Shown here piece by piece: positions 17,618 to 26,153 of a stretch of DNA of 64,000 nt; positions within the stretch are counted from its first letter, which is position 1, and the number at the start of each line of letters is the position of its first letter. The DNA lies in NCBI RefSeq assembly GCF_016722765.1, contig NZ_JAEQND010000005.1, positions 248,001 to 312,000 of the forward strand. Reading direction: 5' to 3'. The translations under genes were made by a program, and so were the position numbers. The stretch is from Ramlibacter alkalitolerans (GTDB lineage Bacteria; Pseudomonadota; Gammaproteobacteria; Burkholderiales; Burkholderiaceae_C). The notes beneath the pieces were generated by a model. It searched no databases. It was not told where the DNA came from and saw only the letters and a list, made by a program, of their open reading frames with translations.

Positions 17618-18697
17618 ATGATGTCCACCCCCCGCAAGATCCTGATCCTGGGCGCCTCCTATGGCTCCCTGCTCGCTTCCAAGCTGCTGTTCGCCGGCCA
17701 CGAGGTGACGCTCGTCTGCCTGCCGGCCGAAGCCGACCTGATCAACAGCGAAGGCTTCCGCGTCCGCATGCCGGTGCGCGGCCGCAGCGAGCCGATCGTG
17801 ATCGATTCGCGCAAGCTGCCGGGCAAGGTTTCCGCCGCCGGCACCTCCGAAGTGAACCCCGCCGACTACGACCTGGTCGGCCTGGCGATGCAGGAGCCGC
17901 AGTACCGCTCGCCCGGCGTGCGCGAGCTGCTGGCTGCCGTGGCGCGCTCCCGCGTGCCCTGCATGTCGATCATGAACATGCCGCCCCTGCCCTACCTCAA
18001 GCGCATTCCCGGCATCGATGCCAGTGCGCTCAAGGCGGCCTACACCGACGCCAGCGTCTGGGACGACTTCGATCCCCGCACGCTCACGCTGTGCAGCCCC
18101 GATCCGCAGGCGATCCGCCCGCCGGAGGAGCAGGTCAACGTGCTGCAGGTCACGCTGCCCACCAACTTCAAGGCCGCGCGCTTCGACAACGCGGCGCACA
18201 CGCAGATCCTGCGCGAGCTGGAGGCCGACATCGACGCCGTGCGCTTCCCGGCGCCGGAAGGCCCGCTGGAACTGCCGGTCAAGCTGCGCGTCTCGGAATC
18301 GATCTTCGTGCCGCTGGCCAAGTGGTCGATGCTGCTGGCCGGCAACTACCGCTGCATCACCCGCGACGGCATGCGCACGGCGCAGGAGGCCGTGCACACC
18401 GACATCGAGGAATCGCGCTCGGTCTACAACTTCGTGTACGACCTGTGCCTGCGCCTGGGCGCCCGCGACGAGGACCTGGTGCCGTTCGAGAAGTACGCGG
18501 CGGCCGCGCAGAGCCTCACGCGTCCGGCCTCCGCCGCCCGCGCCCTGCAGAACGGCGCGCAATACATCGAGCGTGCCGACAAGCTGGTGCAGCTGGTGGC
18601 GCGCCAGCTGGGCCTGCGCCATCCGGTGATCGACCGGATCGTCGACCTGGTCGACACGCGCCTGCATGCCAACCGCGAGGCGGCGGCGAAGAAGTGA
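17618..18697 (+). CDS. Ketopantoate reductase (ApbA/PanE)-like NAD(P)-binding protein
   Basis: A 359-residue protein with an N-terminal Rossmann strand ILILGASYGSLLASKLLFAG, in which the glycine motif is GASYGS rather than the GxGxxG of PanE. A helical C-terminal domain contains a conserved-looking KWSMLLAGNYR. It may reduce a 2-keto acid or dehydrogenate a hydroxy acid; true ketopantoate reductases are shorter (about 300 residues), so PanE function is doubtful. The GTGA overlap with the downstream fumarylacetoacetase-family gene indicates a two-gene catabolic unit. Confidence 0.75.
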   Translation: MMSTPRKILILGASYGSLLASKLLFAGHEVTLVCLPAEADLINSEGFRVRMPVRGRSEPIVIDSRKLPGKVSAAGTSEVNPADYDLVGLAMQEPQYRSPGVRELLAAVARSRVPCMSIMNMPPLPYLKRIPGIDASALKAAYTDASVWDDFDPRTLTLCSPDPQAIRPPEEQVNVLQVTLPTNFKAARFDNAAHTQILRELEADIDAVRFPAPEGPLELPVKLRVSESIFVPLAKWSMLLAGNYRCITRDGMRTAQEAVHTDIEESRSVYNFVYDLCLRLGARDEDLVPFEKYAAAAQSLTRPASAARALQNGAQYIERADKLVQLVARQLGLRHPVIDRIVDLVDTRLHANREAAAKK

Positions 18698-19458
18698 GCG
18701 ACCAGGACACGGTCGTCCGCGCGCTGCTGGGCGCCTGGCGCGACAACAGCCCGATCGAAGCCGCCCCGCTCGCGGCCCTTCTGCCGGACGCCGACGCGGC
18801 GTATGCGGTGCAGGAGCGCGTGGCGGCCGAAAGCGGCTGGTTCGATCGCGCCGTACCGCAGCACTGGAAGTCCGGCGGGCCGACGCGCGAAGCGGTGCTC
18901 ACGCACGCGCCGCTGCCGCCGCGGCGGGTGTGGCAGAGCCCGGCCGATGCCAGCCGCGAACCCTTCAACCTGCGCCTGATCGAGGCCGAGGTGGCGTTGC
19001 GCCTGGCGCGCGAGGTCACGCCGGCGCAGGCCGCGGCGCTCTCGCACGAAGATGCGGCCGGGCTGGTCGATGCGATGTGCGTTTCCATCGAGGTCGTCGA
19101 TTCGCGCTGGCGCGAGTCGCGCACCGCCCCCGCGCTGCTGAAGCTGGCCGACCTGCAGTCGCATGGCGCGCTGGTGCTGGGCGCGTTCCGGCCGTTCGAG
19201 GCGCGGGACTGGAGCCGGCAGGAGTGCGTCGTGCGCATCGGCGACGCCGAACCGCGCCGCTTCCAGGGCACGCATTCGCTGGGCGACCCGGCCTGGCTGC
19301 TGCCGATCTGGCTGCGGCACGCGACGCGCAAGGGCGCGACGGTGCCGCAAGGCACGGTCGTGACCACCGGCACGTGGTGCGGGATGCTGGAGGCGCAAAA
19401 GGGCGACCTGGTGCGCGTCGAGTTCGAAGGGATCGGCGAGGCGCAGGTGCAGCTCTGA
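18694..19458 (+). CDS. Fumarylacetoacetate hydrolase family / 2-keto-4-pentenoate hydratase-like
   Basis: A 254-residue protein beginning with GTG (V/M)SDQDTVVRALLGAW. The body contains a segment reading NLRLIEAEVALRLAREVT with the conserved glutamates of the hydratase branch, and the C-terminal part has GTVVTTGTWCGMLEAQKGD, similar to the TGT loop of MhpD-like enzymes. Members hydrate 2-hydroxypentadienoates or decarboxylate/hydrolyse related 2-keto acids with a divalent metal. The start is set by the 4-base overlap with the ApbA-like gene. The gene is followed by a family A hairpin repeat. Confidence 0.82.
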   Translation: MSDQDTVVRALLGAWRDNSPIEAAPLAALLPDADAAYAVQERVAAESGWFDRAVPQHWKSGGPTREAVLTHAPLPPRRVWQSPADASREPFNLRLIEAEVALRLAREVTPAQAAALSHEDAAGLVDAMCVSIEVVDSRWRESRTAPALLKLADLQSHGALVLGAFRPFEARDWSRQECVVRIGDAEPRRFQGTHSLGDPAWLLPIWLRHATRKGATVPQGTVVTTGTWCGMLEAQKGDLVRVEFEGIGEAQVQL

Positions 19459-19484
19459 TCCTGCGTCGTCACCGCGATCCTCCG

Positions 19485-19588
19485 TCGTCCCCGCGGAGGC
19501 GGGGACCCCGGGCTCCCGATGAAAGCGGCCACTGGCCGCTTTTCTTCTTGCCGAAAGCCCTGGATTCCCGCCTCCGCGGGAATGACGA
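19485..19588. repeat. REP-like composite hairpin repeat (family A)
   Basis: Left arm GTCGTCCCCGCGGAGGCGGG and right arm GGATTCCCGCCTCCGCGGGA (ending AATGAC) enclose an inner stem AAAGCGGCC (19522-19530), loop ACT, GGCCGCTTT (19534-19542) followed by T-rich sequence. This copy separates two co-directional genes and may terminate the ApbA/hydratase unit. Confidence 0.88.
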
Positions 19589-19613
19589 CTCCCTGCCGTT
19601 TAAAGTCCCGCCC

Positions 19614-20852
19614 GTGTCCTCCCCTTCCCGCTCCCCCTGGCTCATGCTGCTGGTGCTGCTCTCCGGCTTCACCATGAGCCAGGCCTTCCGCACCGCCGCC
19701 GGCATCATGGCGCCGCCCCTGCAGCACGACTTCGGGCTCACGCCGCAGCAGCTGGGCCTGTTCGCGGCCGCCTTCCATTTCTCCTTCGCGTCGCTGCAGC
19801 TGTTCATGGGCATGGGCATCGACGTCTACGGGCCCAAGCGCACCGTCGCCACCGTGCTGCCGCTCACCGTCGCCGGCTCGCTGGTCACGGCCTTTGCCCA
19901 CAGCTATCCGATGCTGATCGCCGGCCAGGTGCTCACCGGCATCGGCTGCGCCCCCGCCTTCCTGGTCTGCACGGTCTTCATCGCACGCAACTTTCCCGGC
20001 GAGCGCTTCGCGGCCGTCAACGGCGCCGCCCTGGGCATCGGCTCCATCGGCCTGCTGATGACGGGCACGCCGCTCGCGTGGCTGATCGAGAACGTGTCCT
20101 GGCGCGCCGGCTTCGTCGCCATGTCGGCCTGTTCGGCGCTGGCCTGGCTGGCGATCCTGCTGTTCGTGAAGGAAGAGCGGCCGCAGCACCACCAGCCGCT
20201 GCAGGTGCTCGCCGCCCTGCGCGGCTACGGCGAGCTGTTCCGGCTGCCGCACACGCTGGGGATCATCGGCCTGGCGCTTTTCAGCTATGCCGCCTTCATG
20301 TCGCTGCGCGGCCTGTGGCTCACGCCGCTGCTGATCGAGCGCTACGGCTTCACGCTGGTGCAGACCGGCAACGTGGCGATCGCCATCTCGGTGCTGGGCA
20401 TGATCGGTGCGCCGCTGTTCGGGCGGCTCGATCCCGGCGAAGGTCGGCGGCGCACGTGGATCCTCGGATGCGCCCTGCTGACGGCGCTGCTCTTCTTCGG
20501 CATCGCCCTGAAGCCGGGCGCGGGCGTCGAAGTCGGGCTGGCACTGGCGATCAGCCTGCTGTCCGGCTTCGGCACGCTGCAGTACGCCGACGTGCGCTCG
20601 GCCTATCCGGCGCGCATGACCGGCCGCGCGATGGCGATCTTCACGATGGCGATGTTCCTCGGCGTGGCGATCATGCAGTGGCTCACCGGCGGGGTGGCTT
20701 CCGCAGCCTCCTCGCTGCACGTCGAGCGCTATGCGGCCGTCATGGCCGGCATCGGCGGCTTCCTCGTGGCCGGCGCGATGCTGTTCCGCTGCCTGCCGGC
20801 GCCGGGGGGCGCCGCCGCGCGGCGGGCCGAGCCGTCACAATCGGCGCCATGA
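19614..20852 (+). CDS. MFS transporter
   Basis: A carrier of about 412 residues with twelve hydrophobic segments. The N-terminal half has FRTAAGIMAPPLQHDFGLT and loop residues DVYGPKRT; the C-terminal half has RLDPGEGRRRTW in the equivalent loop. The substrate is unknown. A GTG at 19614 gives the longest sensible start, but no clear ribosome site precedes it; a start at the in-frame ATG near 19644 would remove ten residues. The 3' end overlaps the SlyD-like start by 4 bases (ATGA), so the two genes are co-translated. Confidence 0.85.
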   Translation: MSSPSRSPWLMLLVLLSGFTMSQAFRTAAGIMAPPLQHDFGLTPQQLGLFAAAFHFSFASLQLFMGMGIDVYGPKRTVATVLPLTVAGSLVTAFAHSYPMLIAGQVLTGIGCAPAFLVCTVFIARNFPGERFAAVNGAALGIGSIGLLMTGTPLAWLIENVSWRAGFVAMSACSALAWLAILLFVKEERPQHHQPLQVLAALRGYGELFRLPHTLGIIGLALFSYAAFMSLRGLWLTPLLIERYGFTLVQTGNVAIAISVLGMIGAPLFGRLDPGEGRRRTWILGCALLTALLFFGIALKPGAGVEVGLALAISLLSGFGTLQYADVRSAYPARMTGRAMAIFTMAMFLGVAIMQWLTGGVASAASSLHVERYAAVMAGIGGFLVAGAMLFRCLPAPGGAAARRAEPSQSAP

Positions 20853-21325
20853 AAATCGCCAAAGACACCGTCGTCACGCTGAAGTACAGGGTCGCCGAAA
20901 GCAGCGGCAAGCTGATCGAGGAAAGCCGCGAGCCCATGGTCTACCTGCATAGCGGCTACGACAACACGCTGCCGAAGATCGAGGAGGCGCTCGAGGGCCG
21001 GGAAGCCGGCTACGAGTGCACGCTGGACCTGCAACCCGAGGATGCGTTCGGCGTGCGCGACGAAGCGCTGGTGCGCGTGATCCCCAAGAGCGAATTCCCG
21101 CCCGGCGTGAAGGTCGGCGGCCAGCTCGAAGGCCGCACCGACGACGGCCAGCCGCATGTCTTCCACGTGATGAAGATCAAGGGCCCCGAAGTGCACCTGG
21201 ACGGCAACCATCCGCTGGCCGGCAAGTCGCTGCGCTTCGCCCTCAAGGTCACCGGCGTGCGCGCCGCCACCGCCGAAGAAATCGCGCATCGCCACGTCCA
21301 TGGCGAGCACGGGCACCATCACTGA
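20849..21325 (+). CDS. FKBP-type peptidyl-prolyl cis-trans isomerase (SlyD-like)
   Basis: A 158-residue protein with the SlyD architecture: FKBP half-domain beginning KDTVVTLKYRVAESSGKLIEE, inserted flap domain (about 75-125) containing PEDAFGVRDEALV, and return to FKBP with NHPLAGKSLRFALKVTGVR. The tail HRHVHGEHGHHH is a metal-binding histidine cluster, shorter than in E. coli SlyD. It isomerises prolyl bonds in the cytoplasm and may chaperone metal proteins. It is translationally coupled to the MFS gene and followed by a long hairpin repeat. Confidence 0.92.
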   Translation: MKIAKDTVVTLKYRVAESSGKLIEESREPMVYLHSGYDNTLPKIEEALEGREAGYECTLDLQPEDAFGVRDEALVRVIPKSEFPPGVKVGGQLEGRTDDGQPHVFHVMKIKGPEVHLDGNHPLAGKSLRFALKVTGVRAATAEEIAHRHVHGEHGHHH

Positions 21326-21330
21326 ACCCA

Positions 21331-21453
21331 AAAGCGGACAACCGAACGCAAAGGGCGCAAAAGTTTCGCAAAAGACGCAAAAGGACATCCATTGGAATGA
21401 ATTCCTTTGCGACCTTTGCGAATCCTTTGCGCCCTTTGCGTTCTGGTTGTTGC
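21331..21453. repeat. Long hairpin repeat (family B, CGCAAAG units)
   Basis: A left arm AAAGCGGACAACCGAACGCA followed by reiterated CGCAAAA/G units, then a loop near 21380-21395, then a right arm made of CTTTGCG units ending TTCTGGTTGT. The arms pair imperfectly over about 50 bases. A better-paired relative is at 35213-35340. It probably terminates the MFS-slyD unit. Confidence 0.82.
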
Positions 21454-21487
21454 ATTGAGGTTCCTCGACGCAACCCCATCTCGTGAC

Positions 21488-22522
21488 ATGACCACGCCCA
21501 CCTCCCCCATCCTCGCCGTGCGGCCGCTCGGGTTTCCCTGGGAGACCGCCGATCCGTTCCTGTTCTGCGCGTACCACGATGACGCCTATCCGCGCGGCAA
21601 CGGGAAGATGGGGCCGGCCGTTTCGCTGGCCGGCCGCGACATCGGGCAGGACTTCAGCCGCAAGGACGGCTGGAGCATGTACCACGGCGAGAGCGTGCCC
21701 GGCTTTCCGGCGCATCCGCACCGCGGCTTCGAGACCGTGACCATCGTGCGGCGCGGCCTCATCGACCACAGCGATTCGCTGGGCGCCGTCGCGCGCTTCG
21801 GTGGCGGCGACGTGCAGTGGGTCACCGCCGGCCGCGGGATCGTGCACTCCGAGATGTTCCCCCTGCTCAAGACCGGCGAAGACAACCCGCTGGAGCTGTT
21901 CCAGATCTGGCTGAACCTGCCGAAGCGCAGCAAGATGGCCGATCCCCACTTCACGATGCTGTGGAACGAGCAGGTCCCGCGCCGCGTGCTGCGCGACGGC
22001 GAAGGCCGGCACACCGAAGTGGCGGTGATCGCCGGCCGCTTCGCCGACCTGGCGCCGCTGCCGGCGCCGCCCGACTCCTGGGCGGCCGATCCGGCCGCCG
22101 ACGTGGCGATCTGGACCATCCGCATGGAGCCCGGCGCGGCCTGGACGCTGCCGCCGGCGCAGGGTGAACGCACGCAGCGCACGCTCTACTTCTTCAAGGG
22201 CGAGGACGCGACGGTGGCCGGCCAGCCGGTGGAAGCGCGCGTGGCGATCTCGCTACAGCCGGATGCCGAGATCCCTATCACCACGGGAGATGCGGCCGGC
22301 GAGTTCCTGCTGCTGCAGGGCGCCCCCATCGGCGAACCGGTGGCGCAGTACGGCCCGTTCGTGATGAACACCCAGCAGGAGATCGCGCAGGCGATGCAGG
22401 ACTACCGCCGCACGCAGTTCGGCGGCTGGAAATTCGGCGACAGCGGCCCCGTGCACGGCGCCGAACCGGTGCGCTTCGCCCGCTATCCGGACGGCCGCGA
22501 GGAACGTCCGCGGGCTGGTTAG
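21488..22522 (+). CDS. Pirin family protein
   Basis: A 344-residue bicupin. The N-terminal cupin carries the metal ligands in FPAHPHRGFETVT (about residues 76-88) and GRGIVHSEM (about 115-123, His and Glu), matching pirins such as YhhW; some of these oxidise quercetin, others act as redox-sensing cofactors. It is longer than the usual 230-290 residues because of an insertion around 165-215. The ATG at 21488 is preferred to an upstream in-frame start at 21407, which would lie in the hairpin repeat. Confidence 0.9.
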   Translation: MTTPTSPILAVRPLGFPWETADPFLFCAYHDDAYPRGNGKMGPAVSLAGRDIGQDFSRKDGWSMYHGESVPGFPAHPHRGFETVTIVRRGLIDHSDSLGAVARFGGGDVQWVTAGRGIVHSEMFPLLKTGEDNPLELFQIWLNLPKRSKMADPHFTMLWNEQVPRRVLRDGEGRHTEVAVIAGRFADLAPLPAPPDSWAADPAADVAIWTIRMEPGAAWTLPPAQGERTQRTLYFFKGEDATVAGQPVEARVAISLQPDAEIPITTGDAAGEFLLLQGAPIGEPVAQYGPFVMNTQQEIAQAMQDYRRTQFGGWKFGDSGPVHGAEPVRFARYPDGREERPRAG

Positions 22523-22606
22523 TTACTTTCCTCGGAAATCGGCCTATTGGGTCCGCGCGCGGGCCGCTGCTACTTTTGCCCCTGCTCACTTCAGGGGGAA
22601 AAAGAG

Positions 22607-23638
22607 ATGAGAGCAGTGTCCGCACCCGCGCGCGCCTTCGGCGCACTCCTGCTGGCCGCCACGTGCGCCGGCGGCCTGGCCCAGGGCTCCCCCGCCCCGG
22701 CCCGCAAATACCCGCCCGCCGCCCCACCCGCGGTCGCCGCCTGGCCGACGAAGCCGGTGAAGCTGGTGGTCGGCTTTCCGCCCGGGTCCGTGCAGGACCT
22801 GTCGGCCCGCGCCATCGCCGAGCCCCTGGGCAAGGCGCTCGGCCAGCCGGTGGTCGTGGAGAACAAGGCGGGCGCCTCCGGCACGATCGCCGGGGCGTAC
22901 GTGGCGGGCGCCAGCGACCTGCACACCTTCGCGGTGATGAACAACAGCCAGCTCACGATCGCCAGGATGCTGAACCCGGCGATCCAGCACGACCCGGCGC
23001 GCGACCTGCAGCCCGTCGCCCTGATCGGCACCACGCCGATGGTGCTGGTGGTCGGCGCCGCCGCGCCCGGCAAGACGCCGCAGGACTGGCTCGGATGGCT
23101 GCGCAACCAGGCCGGCAAGGCCAGCTACGGCTCGCCGGGCAACGGCACGCCGGGGCACCTGGGCATGGAATTGATCAAGAGCCGCGGCGGCCTCGAGGCG
23201 GTGCACGTGCCCTACCAGGGCAACCCGCAGATCATCACGGCGCTGCTGGGCGGCCACCTGCAGGCGGCGCTGCTGCCCCCGGGCCTGGCCATGCAGCAGG
23301 TCAACGCCGGCAAGCTCAAGGCGATCGCCGTCACCTCGGAACGCCGCAGCGTGCTGGCGCCTGACCTGCCCACGATGCGCGAGGTCGGCGTGCTGGGCGC
23401 GGATGTCGAACTGTGGACGGCCATGGCCGCCCCGGCGACGGTGCCGGCGCACATCCGCGAGAAGCTGGCCAGCACGGTGATCGAGGTGGTCAAGGCGGAC
23501 GAGACGCGCCAGCGGCTGCTCACCGCGGGCTGGCAGGCAGCGCCCTCCAACGCGGAAGGCCTGCGCAACCGGATGAAGGCCGACACCAAGGTGTTCGGCG
23601 GCATCATCCTGATGCGCAGCATCCGGGCCGACCTCTGA
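22607..23638 (+). CDS. Tripartite tricarboxylate transporter (Bug) family binding protein
   Basis: A 343-residue exported protein with a signal peptide (about 1-25, ending GGLAQG) and a proline/alanine-rich linker. The Bug fold starts at [27 protein letters not shown], followed by [17 protein letters not shown], which builds the ligand pocket. These periplasmic proteins bind small carboxylates or amides; betaproteobacteria keep many orphans with no adjacent TctAB, as here. An AGGGGGAAAAAGAG stretch precedes the ATG. It is expressed alone as far as can be seen. Confidence 0.92.
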   Translation: MRAVSAPARAFGALLLAATCAGGLAQGSPAPARKYPPAAPPAVAAWPTKPVKLVVGFPPGSVQDLSARAIAEPLGKALGQPVVVENKAGASGTIAGAYVAGASDLHTFAVMNNSQLTIARMLNPAIQHDPARDLQPVALIGTTPMVLVVGAAAPGKTPQDWLGWLRNQAGKASYGSPGNGTPGHLGMELIKSRGGLEAVHVPYQGNPQIITALLGGHLQAALLPPGLAMQQVNAGKLKAIAVTSERRSVLAPDLPTMREVGVLGADVELWTAMAAPATVPAHIREKLASTVIEVVKADETRQRLLTAGWQAAPSNAEGLRNRMKADTKVFGGIILMRSIRADL

Positions 23639-23683
23639 CCTGAGGGGGACCCGGCCGGCGCCGGCGTCGCCCGTCGGCGCCAT

Positions 23684-23724
23684 TTGAGCTGGCTCAAGTG
23701 AGACGGGACTGCGGCCTTTAGACT
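23684..23724 (+). promoter_or_regulatory. FNR/DNR-type box and -10 of the multicopper oxidase promoter
   Basis: The perfect dyad TTGAGC-TG-GCTCAA (23684-23697) has the TTGA-N6-TCAA form of FNR-family sites. A -10-like TAGACT lies at 23719-23724, giving a start near 23731 and placing the dyad centre about 40-41 bases upstream, the usual class II activator position. Assignment to an oxygen- or NO-responsive FNR-family regulator is inference. Confidence 0.55.
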
Positions 23725-23761
23725 GCGCCGCAAGTCGGGGTACTGCCCCAGGAGAAATCCC

Positions 23762-25174
23762 GTGAGCCTGAATCGTCGCCTGTTCCTCCACTCCGCCGCC
23801 GCGGCCGCCGCCCTGCCCGGTCTGCGGCCGCTCGAGGCGCTTGCCGCGAACGCTCCCTACGAGCTGGTCGCCGGCGTGTTCAAGCAGCGGGTGCGCGAAA
23901 GCGGCCCCGAAACCGGCGTGTGGGGCTTCAACCTGCAGTCGCCCGGCCCCTTGCTGCGCTTCCAGCAGGGCGAGGAAGCGACCCTGCAGGTGCGCAACCG
24001 GCTGCCGCAGGCCACCACCGTGCACTGGCACGGCATCCGGGTGCCCAACGAGATGGACGGCGTGCCGAACGTGACGCAGGTCGCCATCGCGCCGGACACC
24101 GACTTCACCTACAAGTTCCGCCTGCCGGACACCGGCACCTACTGGTACCACCCGCACCAGTCGAGTTTCGAGCAGGTGCCGCGCGGCCTCTACGGCGCGC
24201 TGATCGTCGAAGAGGCCAGGCCGGTCCCGGTCGACCGCGAGGTGATCTGGGTCCTGAGCGACTTCAAGCTCGGGCCCGACAACCAGCCGGTCGAGGACTT
24301 CGGCAAGATCACCGATTTCGGCAGCGGCGGCCGCATCGGCAACGTCATCGCCATCAACGGCAAGGCCGCCGGCGCCCAGCAGAAGCTGGAGCTGCGGCCC
24401 AACGAGCGGGTGCGCCTGCGGCTGATCAACGCCTCCTCGGCGCGCCTGCTGCTGCTCGATTTCGCCGGCCACCAGCCCTGGGTGATTTCCTACGACGGCC
24501 AGGGCGTGCCGCCGCGGCCGCTCAAGGCGCCGCTGCTGCTCGGGGGCGGCCAGCGCACCGACCTGATCCTGGACGGCAGCGCCGGCCGCGGCGAATTCGC
24601 CGTGACGGACCTGCGCGACAAGGGCACGCGGCTGGCGACCATCGCCTATGGCGGCAGCCCGGTGCGGGCGCGGGTGCTGGGTGCGCCGCGCGCGATCGCG
24701 GCCAACCGCCACCCGACCCTGAACCTGGGCAAGGCCACGCGCCACTACCTGGCCTTCGAAGGCGGCGTGCTGGGCATGCCGGCCATCGGCAAGGTGGACG
24801 GCCGCACGCAGGACGTCAAGAGCATCATGGAGCACCACGGCCTGTCGTGGACCATGAACTACACGGCGCAGCATGAACACGCGCTGATGCACGAGCCGCT
24901 GTTCCAGTTCCGCAAGGGCGAGCACGTGATCATCAAGATGGTCAACCGCACGGAATTCGAGCACCCGATGCACCTGCACGGGCACTTCTTCCAGGTGGTG
25001 GCGATCAACAACCGGCCGGTGAAGGAGCGCTTCTGGCGCGATACCGTGGTCATGGCGCCGCGGCAGGACATCGACATCGCGCTGGTGGCCGACAACGTGG
25101 GCGAGTGGATGTTCCACTGCCACATCCTCGACCACGCGGCGGGCGGCATGATGGGAACCGTGCTGGTGGAGTAG
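23762..25174 (+). CDS. Multicopper oxidase (CueO/laccase-like), Tat-exported
   Basis: A 470-residue periplasmic oxidase. The N-terminus NRRLFLHSAAAAAALPG is a twin-arginine signal. Copper ligand motifs are complete: HWHG (88-91), WYHPH (128-132), HPMHLHGHFF (near 400) and HCHILDH (near 450), the last followed by the GMM expected for the type 1 copper axial ligand. It oxidises Cu(I), phenols or metal ions with reduction of O2 to water. It is smaller than CueO (516) because the Met-rich insert is absent, so copper detoxification is less certain. GTG start after AGGAGAAATCCC; FNR-like promoter upstream. Confidence 0.93.
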   Translation: MSLNRRLFLHSAAAAAALPGLRPLEALAANAPYELVAGVFKQRVRESGPETGVWGFNLQSPGPLLRFQQGEEATLQVRNRLPQATTVHWHGIRVPNEMDGVPNVTQVAIAPDTDFTYKFRLPDTGTYWYHPHQSSFEQVPRGLYGALIVEEARPVPVDREVIWVLSDFKLGPDNQPVEDFGKITDFGSGGRIGNVIAINGKAAGAQQKLELRPNERVRLRLINASSARLLLLDFAGHQPWVISYDGQGVPPRPLKAPLLLGGGQRTDLILDGSAGRGEFAVTDLRDKGTRLATIAYGGSPVRARVLGAPRAIAANRHPTLNLGKATRHYLAFEGGVLGMPAIGKVDGRTQDVKSIMEHHGLSWTMNYTAQHEHALMHEPLFQFRKGEHVIIKMVNRTEFEHPMHLHGHFFQVVAINNRPVKERFWRDTVVMAPRQDIDIALVADNVGEWMFHCHILDHAAGGMMGTVLVE

Positions 25175-25228
25175 GGATTAGCCCGCCCCCGGTGAGCTCG
25201 GCAGCCGAACGCGTACTAAACTGCAGCG

Positions 25229-25786
25229 ATGCAGTTGTTCGATCCGCCGGCCGCCCTTGCCAGCCTGACGGCGGACGAGCGCCTGCTGGTGCTGGCCGCG
25301 TACGAGCGCGCGCAGGCACTGCTGGAGGCCGGGGCCCCGCTGCGCGAAGTGCTGGCGCAGCTGACCAGCGCGATCGAAGCGCTGGGCCAGGCCCGCACCG
25401 TCTCCTCGATCCTGGTGCTGGATCGCGAGGGCCTGCTGCGCAACGGCGCCTCGCCCAACCTGCCCGCCGACTACCTGGATGCGATCGACCGGCTCAAGCC
25501 GGACGCGCGCGTGGGCACCTGCGCAGCGGCCGCCGCCACCGGCGAGATCGTCGATACCCCCAGCTTCCTGGACGACCTGCGCTGGGCGGAACTGCGCCAC
25601 CTGCCGCTGGCCCTGGGCTTCCTGGGGGCCTGGAGCATGCCGATCAAGAACGGCGAAGGCAGGGTGCTGGGCACCTTCGGCACCTATTTCCGCGAGCACC
25701 GGCTCGCTACTCCGGGCGAGCGTGAGAGCGTCGCCTTGCTGGCGGGGCTGGCCGCCAGCGCCATCGAGGCCAACGCCTTCGCGTGA
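25229..25786 (+). CDS. Stand-alone GAF domain protein
   Basis: A 185-residue cytoplasmic protein with a helical N-terminus (to about 45) and a GAF fold: SSILVLDREGLLRNGASPNLP, GTCAAAAATGEIVDTPSF and WSMPIKNGEGRVLGTFGTYF. The same GAF pattern occurs at the N-terminus of histidine kinases and diguanylate cyclases, but no output domain follows. It may bind a small ligand and act through a partner. It converges on the displaced gap fragment, with a hairpin between them. Confidence 0.82.
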   Translation: MQLFDPPAALASLTADERLLVLAAYERAQALLEAGAPLREVLAQLTSAIEALGQARTVSSILVLDREGLLRNGASPNLPADYLDAIDRLKPDARVGTCAAAAATGEIVDTPSFLDDLRWAELRHLPLALGFLGAWSMPIKNGEGRVLGTFGTYFREHRLATPGERESVALLAGLAASAIEANAFA

Positions 25787-25787
25787 A

Positions 25788-25811
25788 AAGGGCTGCATAG
25801 CTGCAGCCCCT
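25788..25811. terminator. Hairpin terminator between the GAF gene and the displaced gap 3' end
   Basis: GGGCTGCA-TAGC-TGCAGCCC with a T run on the minus-strand side (TTTTC). It serves as terminator for minus-strand transcription and perhaps for the GAF gene. It lies just beyond the displaced gap stop codon and was probably the native gap terminator before the island arrived. Confidence 0.75.
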
Positions 25812-25832
25812 CGATCTCACGCGGAAGGCGGC

Positions 25833-26108
<276 letters not shown>

Positions 26109-26153
26109 TTAGCATCGGCCACACAGAAACCCTCCCTACCGCGGAGGAAACCG

